From contig JAIPCR010000011.1 of the NCBI GenBank assembly GCA_021738125.1, positions 1 through 32,858 of the forward strand: DNA of 32,858 nucleotides, written 5' to 3'. The notes beneath the pieces were generated by a model. That model saw nothing but the letters and a program-made list of their open reading frames with translations, was not told where the DNA came from and ran no database searches. The position numbers and the translations under genes were made by a program. Each line of letters begins with the position of its first letter. The first letter of the stretch is position 1. The DNA comes from Sulfuritalea sp. (GTDB lineage Bacteria; Pseudomonadota; Gammaproteobacteria; Burkholderiales; Methylophilaceae). Positions 1 through 8,540 of the stretch are shown piece by piece.

Positions 1-704
1 TAGAGCACCATGCTGACATCTGCTGTACGTAATTCATCGACAGTAAATAATGGCGTGCTACCGAACTCGGTGATGTTGGCTAGCACAGGTACTTTGACTG
101 CGGCAGCAAATTGCTTGTACATACTCAGTTCTGTCATAGCTTCTGGAAATATCATGTCGGCGCCTGCTTCAACACATGCGCAAGCTCTATCAATGGCTGA
201 TTGCAAGCCTTCTACTGCCAATGCGTCAGTGCGGGCCATGACAACAAAGTCAGCATCAGGTTTGGCATCGACGGCAGCTTTAACGCGGTCGACCATTTCT
301 TCTAAGCTGACGATGGCTTTGTTAGGGCGGTGGCCACAACGTTTAGCGCTGACTTGATCTTCAATATGTACCGCTGCAGCTCCGGCTTTTGCAATACTTT
401 TTACACTGCGAGCAATATTAAAAGCACCGCCCCAGCCTGTATCAATATCCACTAATAATGGCGTATCTACCGCATCGGTGATGCGTCGCACGTCAATTAA
501 GACATCCTCTAAGGTGGAAATGCCTAAATCAGGCAAACCGAGTGAGCCGGCGGCAACGCCGCCACCAGATAAGTAAAGGGCTTTAAAGCCTGTTTGTGTC
601 GCGAGCATGGCGTGATAAGCATTGATTGCGCCGATGATTTGTAGCGGTTTTTCTGCTTTAAGCGCTGCGCGAAAACGTGCGCCAGCTGAAGCTGCTTGTG
701 TCAT
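1..704 (-). CDS. prpB: Methylisocitrate lyase PrpB (partial, C-terminus beyond window)
   Basis: This enzyme cleaves 2-methylisocitrate to pyruvate and succinate, the last step of the methylcitrate cycle for propionyl-CoA. The reading frame is open from an ATG at 702-704 to the window edge (234 codons of an expected ~295). It carries the isocitrate lyase/PEP mutase family signature [13 protein letters not shown] with the catalytic Cys at residue 123, VDIDTGWGG near residues 85-93 and VHIEDQV before the catalytic loop. KRCGH, rather than the KKCGH of isocitrate lyase, supports methylisocitrate lyase. It is the fourth gene of a leftward operon, 29 bases after the lyase gene at 734-1735, so propionyl-CoA disposal is probably co-expressed with the genes that could make it. 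Further prp genes may lie beyond position 1. Confidence 0.93.
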   Translation of the reverse strand, partial: MTQAASAGARFRAALKAEKPLQIIGAINAYHAMLATQTGFKALYLSGGGVAAGSLGLPDLGISTLEDVLIDVRRITDAVDTPLLVDIDTGWGGAFNIARSVKSIAKAGAAAVHIEDQVSAKRCGHRPNKAIVSLEEMVDRVKAAVDAKPDADFVVMARTDALAVEGLQSAIDRACACVEAGADMIFPEAMTELSMYKQFAAAVKVPVLANITEFGSTPLFTVDELRTADVSMVL

Positions 705-733
705 ATTAAATACCTAAAAAAATAAACTGAAAA

Positions 734-1735
734 TTAGCTAAAAAACGCCTGCATTGCATCGGCTTGTATCGTCACTTTGGTCAATTTGGCTTTTTGCAAA
801 ATTTCCCAGAAATAGCGGTAAGTGGCTCGGTCGTGTAGTTCACCATCGTATTGAATGGGTCCCCAATCTGCTTTTTGCGCGGCTAATAAAATGTTGGCGC
901 CATCTTTTACTTCGTCAAAATTCGGCTTCATGGCGTCGACAATGGCTTCAATTTGCGTGGGGTAAATACTCCACATGCGTAAAAAGCCAAATTCATTGCG
1001 TGCGCGTGAAGCATCTGAATGGGTTGTTTCTACATTTTTAAGATCTAAGGTCACGTTATGGGCTGGCACTACGCCATTGGCCAGTGCCGCCGCCACGAGT
1101 TCTGCTTTAGCGCGGGCGAGTAATCGATGTTCAAATTGGCCAGGACTACGCATGGCTGATGCAGGAATTGCGCCATGATGACCGCTGACAAAATCCATTA
1201 AGCCAAAATCTAAAACTTGTAGCCAGGGTAATGTGGCGATTTCATGCACCGCTTTTAATGCACCATGTGTTTCAATCAAAATGTGCACTGGAATTTCACG
1301 TTGAATGCCATGAAAAGTCGCCACTTTTTGAATGTAGGCAATCATTTCGCTAGCTTGGGCATACGTCGTACATTTTGGGATAGTGATATAGCTTAAAACA
1401 TGGCCAGCACCGCCGACTAAAATGTCTACATCTTGCTTCCAAGCAGGGTGCGTGTAATCGTGAATACGTGCGCCTGCCATTTGATGTTTGTTTTCAGCGC
1501 TCGTGAGCACACGCACTATCATGGCGGCATGGTCACGTTCTTGCCCAGCTTGCGCACCATCTTCACAGTCACAGGTGATGTCAAATACTGGCCCTACCGT
1601 ATCTTGCATAGCCAGTGCTTTAAGAATTAATTTTTCACTGCCTGCAAAATGTTCGCAGGATGGAATAATCGGAAATGATTTTTCTCCACCAAATAAGGCT
1701 TCGCTTGGGTGAACTAACTGTTGTGTTGTCGCCAT
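734..1735 (-). CDS. HpcH/HpaI (CitE-like) lyase, probable malyl-/beta-methylmalyl-CoA lyase
   Basis: A 333-residue member of the HpcH/HpaI aldolase/citrate lyase beta family, whose members make or break 3-hydroxyacyl-CoA esters using Mg2+. The expected active-site residues are present: Glu58-Asp59 in CDCEDG, Arg90, Glu155 in ILIETHG and Asp181 in FGLMDFVSG, the Glu/Asp pair that binds Mg2+ in the family. The C-terminal stretch FGFLRMWSIYPTQIEAIVDA corresponds to the family's 'W.IHP.Q' segment. It lies 20 bases after the mesaconyl-CoA hydratase gene and 29 bases before prpB. The inferred reaction is therefore beta-methylmalyl-CoA to propionyl-CoA plus glyoxylate, reversibly. Malyl-CoA, citramalyl-CoA or another substrate cannot be excluded from sequence alone. 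Family assignment is firm; the substrate is inferred from context. Confidence 0.8.
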   Translation of the reverse strand: MATTQQLVHPSEALFGGEKSFPIIPSCEHFAGSEKLILKALAMQDTVGPVFDITCDCEDGAQAGQERDHAAMIVRVLTSAENKHQMAGARIHDYTHPAWKQDVDILVGGAGHVLSYITIPKCTTYAQASEMIAYIQKVATFHGIQREIPVHILIETHGALKAVHEIATLPWLQVLDFGLMDFVSGHHGAIPASAMRSPGQFEHRLLARAKAELVAAALANGVVPAHNVTLDLKNVETTHSDASRARNEFGFLRMWSIYPTQIEAIVDAMKPNFDEVKDGANILLAAQKADWGPIQYDGELHDRATYRYFWEILQKAKLTKVTIQADAMQAFFS

Positions 1736-1755
1736 AATATCGTCCTAATACTGAA

Positions 1756-2847
1756 TTAAACTGGTTTGCGTGGCATAAGCACGGTGTAATCTAGGTCTAG
1801 CACCACGTTGGGGTGATAGGATTTTTTCTCGCCATAGATCACATGTGTACTTGAGAGGGATGTGGCAGGAATGTTTTTGATGCCGACCATGCGCAGTCTT
1901 ACTGCTGCAACATCTACCCGATTGGGGATGAGCCATTTGTCGAGTACTTCTGACCAGGTGAAAATAGTGTCGTCGCCAAAAGTAGGGTTGCAATGCGTAC
2001 CTGCATTAATGGCCGCAATGGTGAGGGCATTTTCTAAGCCATCGTGAGAGAGTGCGCGGCATAGTGAAATAATGTGGCCGCCATACATTAGTCGACGCCC
2101 AAATGCTGTTTGTTTCATCATGACATCGTCAAAATGCAGACGCGCGTTGTTTTGATAAAGTTTGGTAGCAAGGGTGTGGTCGCTGTCATTAATCGTCATG
2201 CCAGCAGGGTGATTAATGCGCTCGCCAACGGTATAGTCGTCCCACAAGTATTGTCCGCCAGTGTTGGCCGTATTAAATTTTCTGGCATCTAAGAAGCTAG
2301 GCACAGTCAACTCGGTGTTAGGCACAAAGTCTAATAAAGTAGGAATAACAGTTTCTGGGGTGGGGGCGTTGATATCGTTTTTATGAACCATGACCCAGCG
2401 TACCCAAGAGAAGACCGGTTGTTGTAATTGGTTGGTTGAAACTGAGCGCACGTACACAACGCCAGATTTGCCGTTAGAGTTTTGTTTCAGGCCAATCACG
2501 GTAGAGCTTGTGCTGAGTGTGTCGCCTATGTAAACCGGGTGAAGAAATCTGACTTCTGCGTAGCCTAAGTTAGCCACTGCATTAACAGAAATATCAGGTA
2601 CAGTTTTACCAAAAGCAATATGAAATGCCAATAAATCGTCTACAGGACGCGCGTTATAGCCTAAGGATTGAGCGACAGTGTCGGCAGAATGAAGTACTTG
2701 TCGTGCACCAGTCAGCGCAATGTATAGCGCAACTTCGCCCTCACCTATGGTGCGTGGTGTAGCGTGATGTATCACTTGATTAAGTTCAAAATCCTCAAAG
2801 AAGTTGCCTGTACTTATTTTATTCGTAGTATTGGTTGTATTAGACAT
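1756..2847 (-). CDS. mch: Mesaconyl-CoA hydratase (double hot-dog MaoC type)
   Basis: This 363-residue protein resembles mesaconyl-C1-CoA hydratase (beta-methylmalyl-CoA dehydratase) of the ethylmalonyl-CoA pathway and the 3-hydroxypropionate bicycle, which interconverts mesaconyl-CoA and beta-methylmalyl-CoA. Recognised stretches are GNFFEDF (14-20), HATPRTIGEGE (28-38), FGKTVPDISVNAVANLGYAE (79-98), GLKQNSNGKSGVVYVR (119-134) and YQNNARLHFD (231-240), with the length expected for two fused hot-dog folds. The ATG overlaps the end of the upstream CitE-like gene by 8 bases, indicating translational coupling. The adjacent lyase would act on its product. No ethylmalonyl-CoA pathway genes (crotonyl-CoA carboxylase/reductase, mutases) are seen here, so the enzyme probably serves mesaconate, methylmalate or glyoxylate metabolism rather than that cycle. 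Confidence 0.88.
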   Translation of the reverse strand: MSNTTNTTNKISTGNFFEDFELNQVIHHATPRTIGEGEVALYIALTGARQVLHSADTVAQSLGYNARPVDDLLAFHIAFGKTVPDISVNAVANLGYAEVRFLHPVYIGDTLSTSSTVIGLKQNSNGKSGVVYVRSVSTNQLQQPVFSWVRWVMVHKNDINAPTPETVIPTLLDFVPNTELTVPSFLDARKFNTANTGGQYLWDDYTVGERINHPAGMTINDSDHTLATKLYQNNARLHFDDVMMKQTAFGRRLMYGGHIISLCRALSHDGLENALTIAAINAGTHCNPTFGDDTIFTWSEVLDKWLIPNRVDVAAVRLRMVGIKNIPATSLSSTHVIYGEKKSYHPNVVLDLDYTVLMPRKPV

Positions 2848-3721
2848 GGCTATCTTCCAAGGTAGTAATCATATCGTGAAGTTTCAATAAGCGTTCAGCG
2901 GCTCTTACATGGTGACGCTCTACTAATTTGTCGTTAACCACGACAGTGCCTTTACCCATTTTATTGGCCTCTTTCAGTGCGGCAATGATTTCACGCGCAT
3001 GCGTTACTTCAGTGGCTTGTGGACGATAAGCATCATTGCTGTAAGCCAGTTGAGCAGGGTGTACAAGTGATTTCCCGTCAAACCCCATGTCCCGTCCTAG
3101 TCGGCACGCGTATTCGAAAGAATGCATATTTTTGAAGTCGCTGGTAATGCCGTCAACCACCGCATGGCCATAAGCACGCGCAGCTAAAATCACCAGTGAT
3201 AAGGATGTCAGTATGGCTGAGCGCTCATGCGTCACGCGTGCGTGTAATTGCGAATTTAAGTCTGAAGTTGCCATAACCATACAGATAATGCGATCAGACG
3301 CGCTGGCAATTTCTTTGGCATTGAGTACGGCAATCGGGCTCTCTATCATGACCATGATAGGTAGATGACTACCGCCAGCGGCATCTAGTAATGACAGTGC
3401 AATCAGCACGTCTTCTTTAGATTCAATGTTGGGAAACAGTACCGCGTCTATTTTTGTTTTTGCGATGGCTTGAATATCATCCGGGCCCCATTGAGAAATT
3501 AAATCATTCACTCTAACGACTACTTCGCGATAGCCGTAACCACCTTCTGTGACGCTGCGTACAACGTTATCGCGAGATTCTTCTTTACGCTCAACTAGTA
3601 CTGGGTCGCCTAAATCAAGAATCACTGAATCGGCGTGCAATGTTCTTGCGCGATCAAGATAGTGAGTGTTGCATCCCGGCACGTAAAGCATGGATCGGCG
3701 TGGGCGGTAATATTGAGTCAT
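2840..3721 (-). CDS. CitE-like lyase of the HpcH/HpaI family, first gene of the mch-prpB operon
   Basis: A 293-residue classical-length CitE-like protein starting with the family N-terminus RRSMLYVPG. Arg70 (VVVRVND), Glu127 (MIESPIA) and Asp154 (SDLNSQL) match the catalytic Arg and the Mg2+-binding Glu/Asp. GHAVVDGITSDF and GFDGKSLVHPAQL are standard family segments. One family motif is altered: the usual DLEDAV reads DLGDPV, with Gly38 in place of Glu (codon at 3608-3610), and the usual FG before the metal Asp reads MAT. It is the first gene after the divergent promoter at 3773-3802. Plausible reactions are citramalyl-CoA to acetyl-CoA plus pyruvate, malyl-CoA cleavage, or an acyl-CoA thioesterase-like role as known for some CitE-like proteins. 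Substrate unassigned. Confidence 0.8.
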   Translation of the reverse strand: MTQYYRPRRSMLYVPGCNTHYLDRARTLHADSVILDLGDPVLVERKEESRDNVVRSVTEGGYGYREVVVRVNDLISQWGPDDIQAIAKTKIDAVLFPNIESKEDVLIALSLLDAAGGSHLPIMVMIESPIAVLNAKEIASASDRIICMVMATSDLNSQLHARVTHERSAILTSLSLVILAARAYGHAVVDGITSDFKNMHSFEYACRLGRDMGFDGKSLVHPAQLAYSNDAYRPQATEVTHAREIIAALKEANKMGKGTVVVNDKLVERHHVRAAERLLKLHDMITTLEDSHV

Positions 3722-3772
3722 TCGAATCCCTTTATTTCATTGTGTCTTTAATATAATTTTTAAGCTGTTTTG

Positions 3773-3802
3773 ATTATATAGAGAGAAATTCCAAACTGTC
3801 AA
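3773..3802 (-). promoter_or_regulatory. Strong sigma70-type promoter for the citE-mch-lyase-prpB operon
   Basis: On the minus strand TTGACA (3797-3802) is followed after 18 bases by TATAAT (3773-3778), both exact consensus hexamers. The predicted start of transcription is near 3765, about 45 bases before the ATG at 3721. The candidate GntR operator begins 4 bases upstream of the -35. Confidence 0.75.
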
Positions 3803-3805
3803 TCT

Positions 3806-3830
3806 ATATCTTATGTCTTATATAAGATAT
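3806..3830. promoter_or_regulatory. Nested palindrome, candidate GntR/HutC operator
   Basis: Arms ATATCTTAT (3806-3814) and ATAAGATAT (3822-3830) form a perfect 9-base inverted repeat around a 7-base centre. A second perfect palindrome, TCTTATATAAGA (3816-3827), lies inside and is offset. It sits in the divergent region between the leftward operon and the GntR gene, just upstream of the leftward -35. AT-rich palindromes of this kind are typical GntR-family targets. That this regulator binds here is inference. Confidence 0.6.
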
Positions 3831-3837
3831 AAAATGC

Positions 3838-3866
3838 TAGACTATTAAAAAATAGCATGATATAAA
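3838..3866 (+). promoter_or_regulatory. Possible promoter for the GntR regulator gene
   Basis: TAGACT (3838-3843), 17 bases, then TATAAA (3861-3866): a moderate match to sigma70 hexamers, ending 73 bases before the regulator's ATG. The flanks also contain a 6-base inverted repeat, ATGCTA (3834-3839) and TAGCAT (3853-3858), overlapping the -35 and spacer, which could be a weaker second operator. Confidence 0.35.
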
Positions 3867-3939
3867 TAAGCCTAATGCAATTTAGTGTTATTTATTTGCA
3901 GTTTAGCTTGTGGGTCAACTTAGATGAGATAACTAAATC

Positions 3940-4677
3940 ATGATAGACAAACAATACAATTCACCAAGTTATAAGCCGCTTTATGATCAGATTAAAGTAT
4001 TGCTCACGCAAAGTTTGATTGGTGGCGAATGGCGTCCTGGCGACATGATACCTAGCGAAATTGATTTAGCTGGTCGATATAAAGTCAGTCAAGGTACGGT
4101 TAGAAAAGCAATCGATGCGCTGGCAACAGAAAATATTTTGATTCGTCGTCAAGGTAAAGGCACCTTTGTCGCGACGCATAGTGCTGAAGGCATGAAGCTT
4201 AGATTTTTAAGGTTAACTTCAGTCGATGGTCAAAAAGAATTGCTTAAAAATGAATTTATTTCATGCACTAAAGGCAAAGCTGATGTGCGCATGGGGCAAG
4301 TTCTAGATTTAAAAGCAGGCGCATCAACAATAGAAATTAAACGATTGCTGACCTTTTCAGGCAGACCGTTAATTTACGATCATATTATTGTGCCGGCCGC
4401 ACCGTTTAAAGGCTTAAACGGCAATCGCGTTGAAGAAAATAATGGCTCTATGTATAGCATGTATGAATCGGAATTTGGCGTACGCATGATACGCGCAGAA
4501 GAGCGTTTAAAAGCAGTGGGGGCTCAAGGTGAAGTGGCAAAGGCGCTGGGGCTGAAAGAAAATGAGCCGATATTAAGTATCGAGCGTGTGTCGTTTACTT
4601 ATGGGGATAAACCTATGGAGTGGCGCTTAGGATTGTGTGTGACAGATAACCATCACTATATGAATGAGCTTGAGTAA
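3940..4677 (+). CDS. GntR-family (HutC subfamily) transcriptional regulator
   Basis: A 245-residue regulator with an N-terminal winged helix (about residues 10-75; PLYDQIK, GDMIPSEIDLAGRYKVSQGT and GKGTFVA are the classical GntR segments). A UTRA ligand-binding domain follows (about 95-240), whose 'SIERVSFTYGDKPMEW' end is typical of HutC-type members. It is divergent from the citE-mch-lyase-prpB operon and lies 60 bases upstream of the malic enzyme and sdh genes. It is therefore well placed to control both arms and itself through the palindrome at 3806-3830. The ligand is unknown; a C4/C5 dicarboxylate or a CoA ester intermediate would fit. A GntR gene beside sdh genes is also common in other betaproteobacteria. 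Confidence 0.88.
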   Translation: MIDKQYNSPSYKPLYDQIKVLLTQSLIGGEWRPGDMIPSEIDLAGRYKVSQGTVRKAIDALATENILIRRQGKGTFVATHSAEGMKLRFLRLTSVDGQKELLKNEFISCTKGKADVRMGQVLDLKAGASTIEIKRLLTFSGRPLIYDHIIVPAAPFKGLNGNRVEENNGSMYSMYESEFGVRMIRAEERLKAVGAQGEVAKALGLKENEPILSIERVSFTYGDKPMEWRLGLCVTDNHHYMNELE

Positions 4678-4737
4678 TTTTTTTAAAATAATGTATGTCC
4701 GCAAATGTTTAATGAGTGATTTAACAAAGGTCTAAAA

Positions 4738-5946
4738 ATGGATGATTTAAAAAAACGCGCACTTGATTACCATGAGTTTCCTAAACCGGGGAAGCTTTCG
4801 GTGGAATCATCTAAACCATGTGCCACTCAAGATGATTTGTCTTTAGCCTATACGCCTGGCGTTGCGGTGCCTGTACGCGAGATTAATCGTGATCCTGCCA
4901 ATGCCTATAAATACACCAATAAAGGTAATTTAGTCGCGGTGATTACCGACGGTACGGCAGTCTTAGGTTTGGGTAATATGGGGCCACTTGCTAGCAAGCC
5001 TGTGATGGAAGGCAAAGCGGTTTTATTCAAACATTTTGCTGGGATTGATGTGTTTGATATTGAGGTGAACGCGCCAACGATTGAAGCATTTATCGAAACC
5101 GTTGTGAATATTGCCCCTACTTTTGGCGGTATTAACTTGGAAGATATTGCTGCGCCGCATTGTTTTAGGATTGAAAATGAGTTGCGTGCCCGTTTAGATA
5201 TCCCTGTGTTTCATGATGATCAGCATGGCACGGCAGTGATTGTTGCGGCTGCCTTATCAAACGCTTTAGAGCTACAAGGTAAAACTTTAGCCAACGCAAA
5301 AATTGTATTTTTGGGGGCAGGCGCGGCAGGTTGTTCATGCGCGCGTTTACTTAAATTAATGGGGGCGACCAATATCACTATGGTTGATAAAACCGGCGTA
5401 TTAGATACTTCACGTAGCGATTTACATGACAATAATCGCCACCTCGCGATTGCACCGAGTGATGCTAAAACTTTGGCAGATGTCATGCCGAATGCAGATG
5501 TATTTATTGGGGTATCAGCGGCTAATGCTTTATCGCCAGAGTTGTTGAAATTAATGGCGCCTAAGCCTGTGGTGTTCGCCTTGGCTAATCCTGATCCGGA
5601 AATATTGCCAAGTTTAGCGCATGCGGTGAGAGATGATATTTTAATGGCGACAGGCCGTTCAGATTTTCCAAATCAAGTGAATAATGCGCTGTGTTTTCCT
5701 TACCTGTTCCGCGGTGCACTGGATGCAAAAGCCAAACAAATTACAGATGAAATGCAAATAGCGGCAGCGCGTGCTTTAGCTGCTTTAGCGCGCGAACCTG
5801 TGCCTGAAGATGTGCTTAAAGCCTATAACTTAACGAGTTTAAGTTTTGGTAGGGATTATATTATTCCTAAGCCATTTGATAAGCGCTTGCTGGCAAGAGT
5901 CTCTGGGGCCGTAGCAGAAGCAGCTAGATTACAACAAGCTCAATAA
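4738..5946 (+). CDS. maeB: Malic enzyme, single-domain bacterial type
   Basis: Oxidative decarboxylation of malate to pyruvate with NAD(P)H formation. Visible signatures are SLAYTPGVAVP near residue 35, TDGTAVLGLGNMGPLASKPVMEGK, the metal-binding VFHDDQHGTAVIV and the dinucleotide-binding GAGAAGCSCARLL. At 402 residues it ends after the malic enzyme domain and lacks the phosphotransacetylase-like domain of long MaeB proteins; short forms are normal in many bacteria, so this is not a truncation. It lies between the GntR gene and sdhC, 13 bases before the sdhC ATG. In this cluster it would convert malate from the SDH/fumarase steps to pyruvate. NAD versus NADP preference cannot be read from the sequence. 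Confidence 0.92.
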   Translation: MDDLKKRALDYHEFPKPGKLSVESSKPCATQDDLSLAYTPGVAVPVREINRDPANAYKYTNKGNLVAVITDGTAVLGLGNMGPLASKPVMEGKAVLFKHFAGIDVFDIEVNAPTIEAFIETVVNIAPTFGGINLEDIAAPHCFRIENELRARLDIPVFHDDQHGTAVIVAAALSNALELQGKTLANAKIVFLGAGAAGCSCARLLKLMGATNITMVDKTGVLDTSRSDLHDNNRHLAIAPSDAKTLADVMPNADVFIGVSAANALSPELLKLMAPKPVVFALANPDPEILPSLAHAVRDDILMATGRSDFPNQVNNALCFPYLFRGALDAKAKQITDEMQIAAARALAALAREPVPEDVLKAYNLTSLSFGRDYIIPKPFDKRLLARVSGAVAEAARLQQAQ

Positions 5947-5959
5947 AGTATCGTTGAAT

Positions 5960-6370
5960 ATGTCAAATTCATCATCACAAAATAGCGCAAAAGCGCAAAA
6001 AGCACGACCAAAAAATCTCAATTTATTGACGATACGCTTGCCAATTAATGCTTTGGTTTCAATTTTGCATAGGGCAACTGGTTGCGTTCTGTTTTTTATT
6101 CTTCCAGTTGTTTTGTTACTTTTACAATGGTCACTTAGCTCTGCGCTGCGTTTTGAAACCGTGGTTGCCATTCTGCATTCACCGCTAATCAAGCTGATGT
6201 TGCTTGGCTTAGCCTGGGCTTTTTTTCATCACTTCTTCGCGGGTATTCGGCACCTAGCGATGGACGTGCACTGGATGACGACGCTTATGAAAGCGCGCTA
6301 TACCAGCAAGGTGGTATTAGTGCTGGGGGCAATCGCCACACTGGTGTTAGCAATTAAATTATGGTTATAG
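5960..6370 (+). CDS. sdhC: Succinate dehydrogenase cytochrome b556 subunit SdhC
   Basis: Membrane anchor subunit of complex II (136 residues from ATG 5960). The in-frame TTG at 5954 is less likely because the family begins a few residues before the first conserved segment. INALVSILHRATG is the quinone-site signature, three hydrophobic helices follow, and GIRHLAMD contains the probable heme b ligand His98. The N-terminal ~25 residues are polar and Lys-rich, as expected for a cytoplasmic tail. It is followed 4 bases later by sdhD in the sdhCDAB order. Confidence 0.9.
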   Translation: MSNSSSQNSAKAQKARPKNLNLLTIRLPINALVSILHRATGCVLFFILPVVLLLLQWSLSSALRFETVVAILHSPLIKLMLLGLAWAFFHHFFAGIRHLAMDVHWMTTLMKARYTSKVVLVLGAIATLVLAIKLWL

Positions 6371-6374
6371 ACTT

Positions 6375-6719
6375 ATGTTGATAGAACTTTTAACAAAACG
6401 CTATCCCGGTATGCGGGCTTGGCTAACGCAACGCTTAAGCGGCTTAGTGATGGCGATTTATTCTGTGCTAGCGGTAGGGCGATTTTTAGTATTACAACCC
6501 ACTTATTATGAAGCATGGGTCGATTTTTTTAAGCCGTGGTGGTGGCGTCTAGCTAGCCTGCTGTTTTGGATAAGTTTATCGATTCACGTTTGGTTGGGTA
6601 TTCGTGATGTATTTAAAGATTATGTGCCTAATGCCAACTTGCGTGCCATATTGGTGAAGTTATTGTTGGTGTTGTTATGGCTTTATATGGCTTGGGCAAC
6701 TTGGTTGTTATTAGGTTAA
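6375..6719 (+). CDS. sdhD: Succinate dehydrogenase membrane anchor subunit SdhD
   Basis: A 114-residue three-helix anchor of complex II. AWLTQRLSGLVMAIYS is the first conserved segment. SIHVWLGIRDVFKDYVP carries the putative heme ligand His71 and the conserved IRD quinone-site residues. It sits between sdhC and sdhA with 4- and 30-base gaps, so the four subunits are presumably on one transcript. Confidence 0.9.
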   Translation: MLIELLTKRYPGMRAWLTQRLSGLVMAIYSVLAVGRFLVLQPTYYEAWVDFFKPWWWRLASLLFWISLSIHVWLGIRDVFKDYVPNANLRAILVKLLLVLLWLYMAWATWLLLG

Positions 6720-6749
6720 TTTAAAATTTTATTGAAGGTTTAATTGGTT

Positions 6750-8513
6750 ATGGCAGTTGCAACTCAAATATTTGATGCTTTAGTCGTGGGTGGTGGTGGT
6801 GCTGGCTTGCGCGCTTCATTACAGTTAGCGAAATCTGGCCTGAAGGTGGCTGTGTTGTCTAAAGTATTCCCAACACGCTCACACACCGTTGCGGCCCAGG
6901 GTGGGATTGCTGCGGCACTAGGCAACGTGGCAAATGATCAGTGGCTATGGCATATGTATGACACCATCAAGGGCTCAGATTATCTGGGTGATCAAGATGC
7001 GATTGAGTTTATGTGTAAAAATGCTGCTGCTGCCATTTATGAGCTTGAGCATTTTGGTATGCCGTTTGACCGATTAGAGAATGGCAAAATATTTCAACGC
7101 CCATTTGGTGGCATGACGCAGAATTTCGGCGAAAGTGCCATTTCACGCACCTGTGCCGTGGCCGATAGAACTGGCCATGCCATGTTACACACGTTGTATC
7201 AACGTAATATTCAATCCAATACCCAGTTTTTTGTAGAGTGGTTAGCGCTTGATTTGTTAAAAGATGCCGATGGCGATGTGTTAGGCGTTTTGGCCTTAGA
7301 AATTGAGACGGGTGAAGTGCATTGCATACGCGCTAAAGCCACCATGTTAGCTACAGGTGGTGCAGGTCGTATATTTAAGGCCAGTACCAATGCTTTCATT
7401 AATACTGGCGATGGTTTAGGTATGGCCGCACGTGCCAATATTCCGCTTCAGGATATGGAGTTTTGGCAATTTCATCCTACCGGTGTATTAAATGCAGGCG
7501 TGTTGATTACCGAGGGTGTGCGTGGTGAAGGTGGTTATTTAGTCAATAGTGAAGGCGAGCGTTTCATGGAGCGCTATGCGCCTCATGCAAAAGATTTAGC
7601 CAGTCGCGATGTTGTCTCACGCGCAACTGCCACTGAGATTAAAGAAGGTCGTGGTGTGGGTAAAAATAAAGATGCCGTTTATTTGAAATTAGACCATTTA
7701 GGTGAAGCGCTGATTAATGACAAGTTGCCAGGTATACGCGAAATCGCCAAAACCTTTGCTAATGTTGACCCTGTTAAAGACCCAATCCCTATTGTTCCAA
7801 CCGCACATTATATGATGGGTGGCATTCCAACTAATTTGCAAGGCCAAGTAATCGTGCCGGATGGTAAAGGTGGCCAGTCTGTCGTGAATGGTCTATATGC
7901 AGTAGGCGAATGCGCTTGTGTGTCAGTGCATGGGGCAAATCGTTTAGGCTCAAATTCGCTGCTAGATTTGGTGGTATTTGGTCGCGCGGCAGGTGACAAA
8001 ATGGTTGAAGAGGTGAGAAAAGATAACCATCACAAGCCATTACCAGCGGATGCATTTGATAAGACTTTAGCTAGATTAAACCGCTTAGATACCCAGGCGC
8101 AAGGTGAATCTGTCAAAGACGTGGGCACAGCGTTACGCGAAACCATGCAAACGCATTGTGGCGTATTTCGTTTTCCTGACTTATTACATGCAGGTGTAGA
8201 TAAAATTAACCAAGTTGCAGAACGTGCTAAAAATACCGTGATTAAAGATAAAAGTCAGGTATTTAATACCGCTAGGGTGGAGGCGTTAGAGCTGGATAAT
8301 TTGGTCGAAGTAGCATTAGCGACCATGCACGCGGCAGACGCCAGAACTGAAAGTCGCGGCGCCCATGCGCGAGAAGATTTTAGTGAGCGCGATGATAAAA
8401 ACTGGCTGACACACTCGCTTTATTATCGTGAAGGGCATCGCCTGGCCTATAAGCCTGTGCGCTTGAAGCCACAGACAGTAGAGAGCTTTGAACCCAAAGC
8501 ACGGGTGTATTAA
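6750..8513 (+). CDS. sdhA: Succinate dehydrogenase flavoprotein subunit SdhA
   Basis: Catalytic subunit oxidising succinate to fumarate with covalently bound FAD (587 residues from ATG 6750; an in-frame TTG at 6744 is less likely, and GAAGG at 6734-6738 is a loose ribosome site). It shows the N-terminal FAD-binding [14 protein letters not shown], the flavin-attaching His45 in SHTVAAQGG, the active-site [29 protein letters not shown] and [18 protein letters not shown]. Its product fumarate would feed the class I fumarase further along this strand. The maturation factor SdhE is encoded in the same run. Confidence 0.97.
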   Translation: MAVATQIFDALVVGGGGAGLRASLQLAKSGLKVAVLSKVFPTRSHTVAAQGGIAAALGNVANDQWLWHMYDTIKGSDYLGDQDAIEFMCKNAAAAIYELEHFGMPFDRLENGKIFQRPFGGMTQNFGESAISRTCAVADRTGHAMLHTLYQRNIQSNTQFFVEWLALDLLKDADGDVLGVLALEIETGEVHCIRAKATMLATGGAGRIFKASTNAFINTGDGLGMAARANIPLQDMEFWQFHPTGVLNAGVLITEGVRGEGGYLVNSEGERFMERYAPHAKDLASRDVVSRATATEIKEGRGVGKNKDAVYLKLDHLGEALINDKLPGIREIAKTFANVDPVKDPIPIVPTAHYMMGGIPTNLQGQVIVPDGKGGQSVVNGLYAVGECACVSVHGANRLGSNSLLDLVVFGRAAGDKMVEEVRKDNHHKPLPADAFDKTLARLNRLDTQAQGESVKDVGTALRETMQTHCGVFRFPDLLHAGVDKINQVAERAKNTVIKDKSQVFNTARVEALELDNLVEVALATMHAADARTESRGAHAREDFSERDDKNWLTHSLYYREGHRLAYKPVRLKPQTVESFEPKARVY

Positions 8514-8540
8514 ATTAATTCGTATTAAAGAGACTAAAAG

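Noticed and set aside
10-357. Plus-strand open frame of 115 codons
   Set aside because: It lies opposite prpB, whose frame shows KRCGHRPNK and other enzyme signatures; the plus-strand translation has no recognisable domain.
4738-5946. Malic enzyme as a truncated MaeB lacking the phosphotransacetylase domain
   Set aside because: Single-domain malic enzymes of about 400 residues are common in bacteria, and no remnant of the extra domain follows before sdhC.
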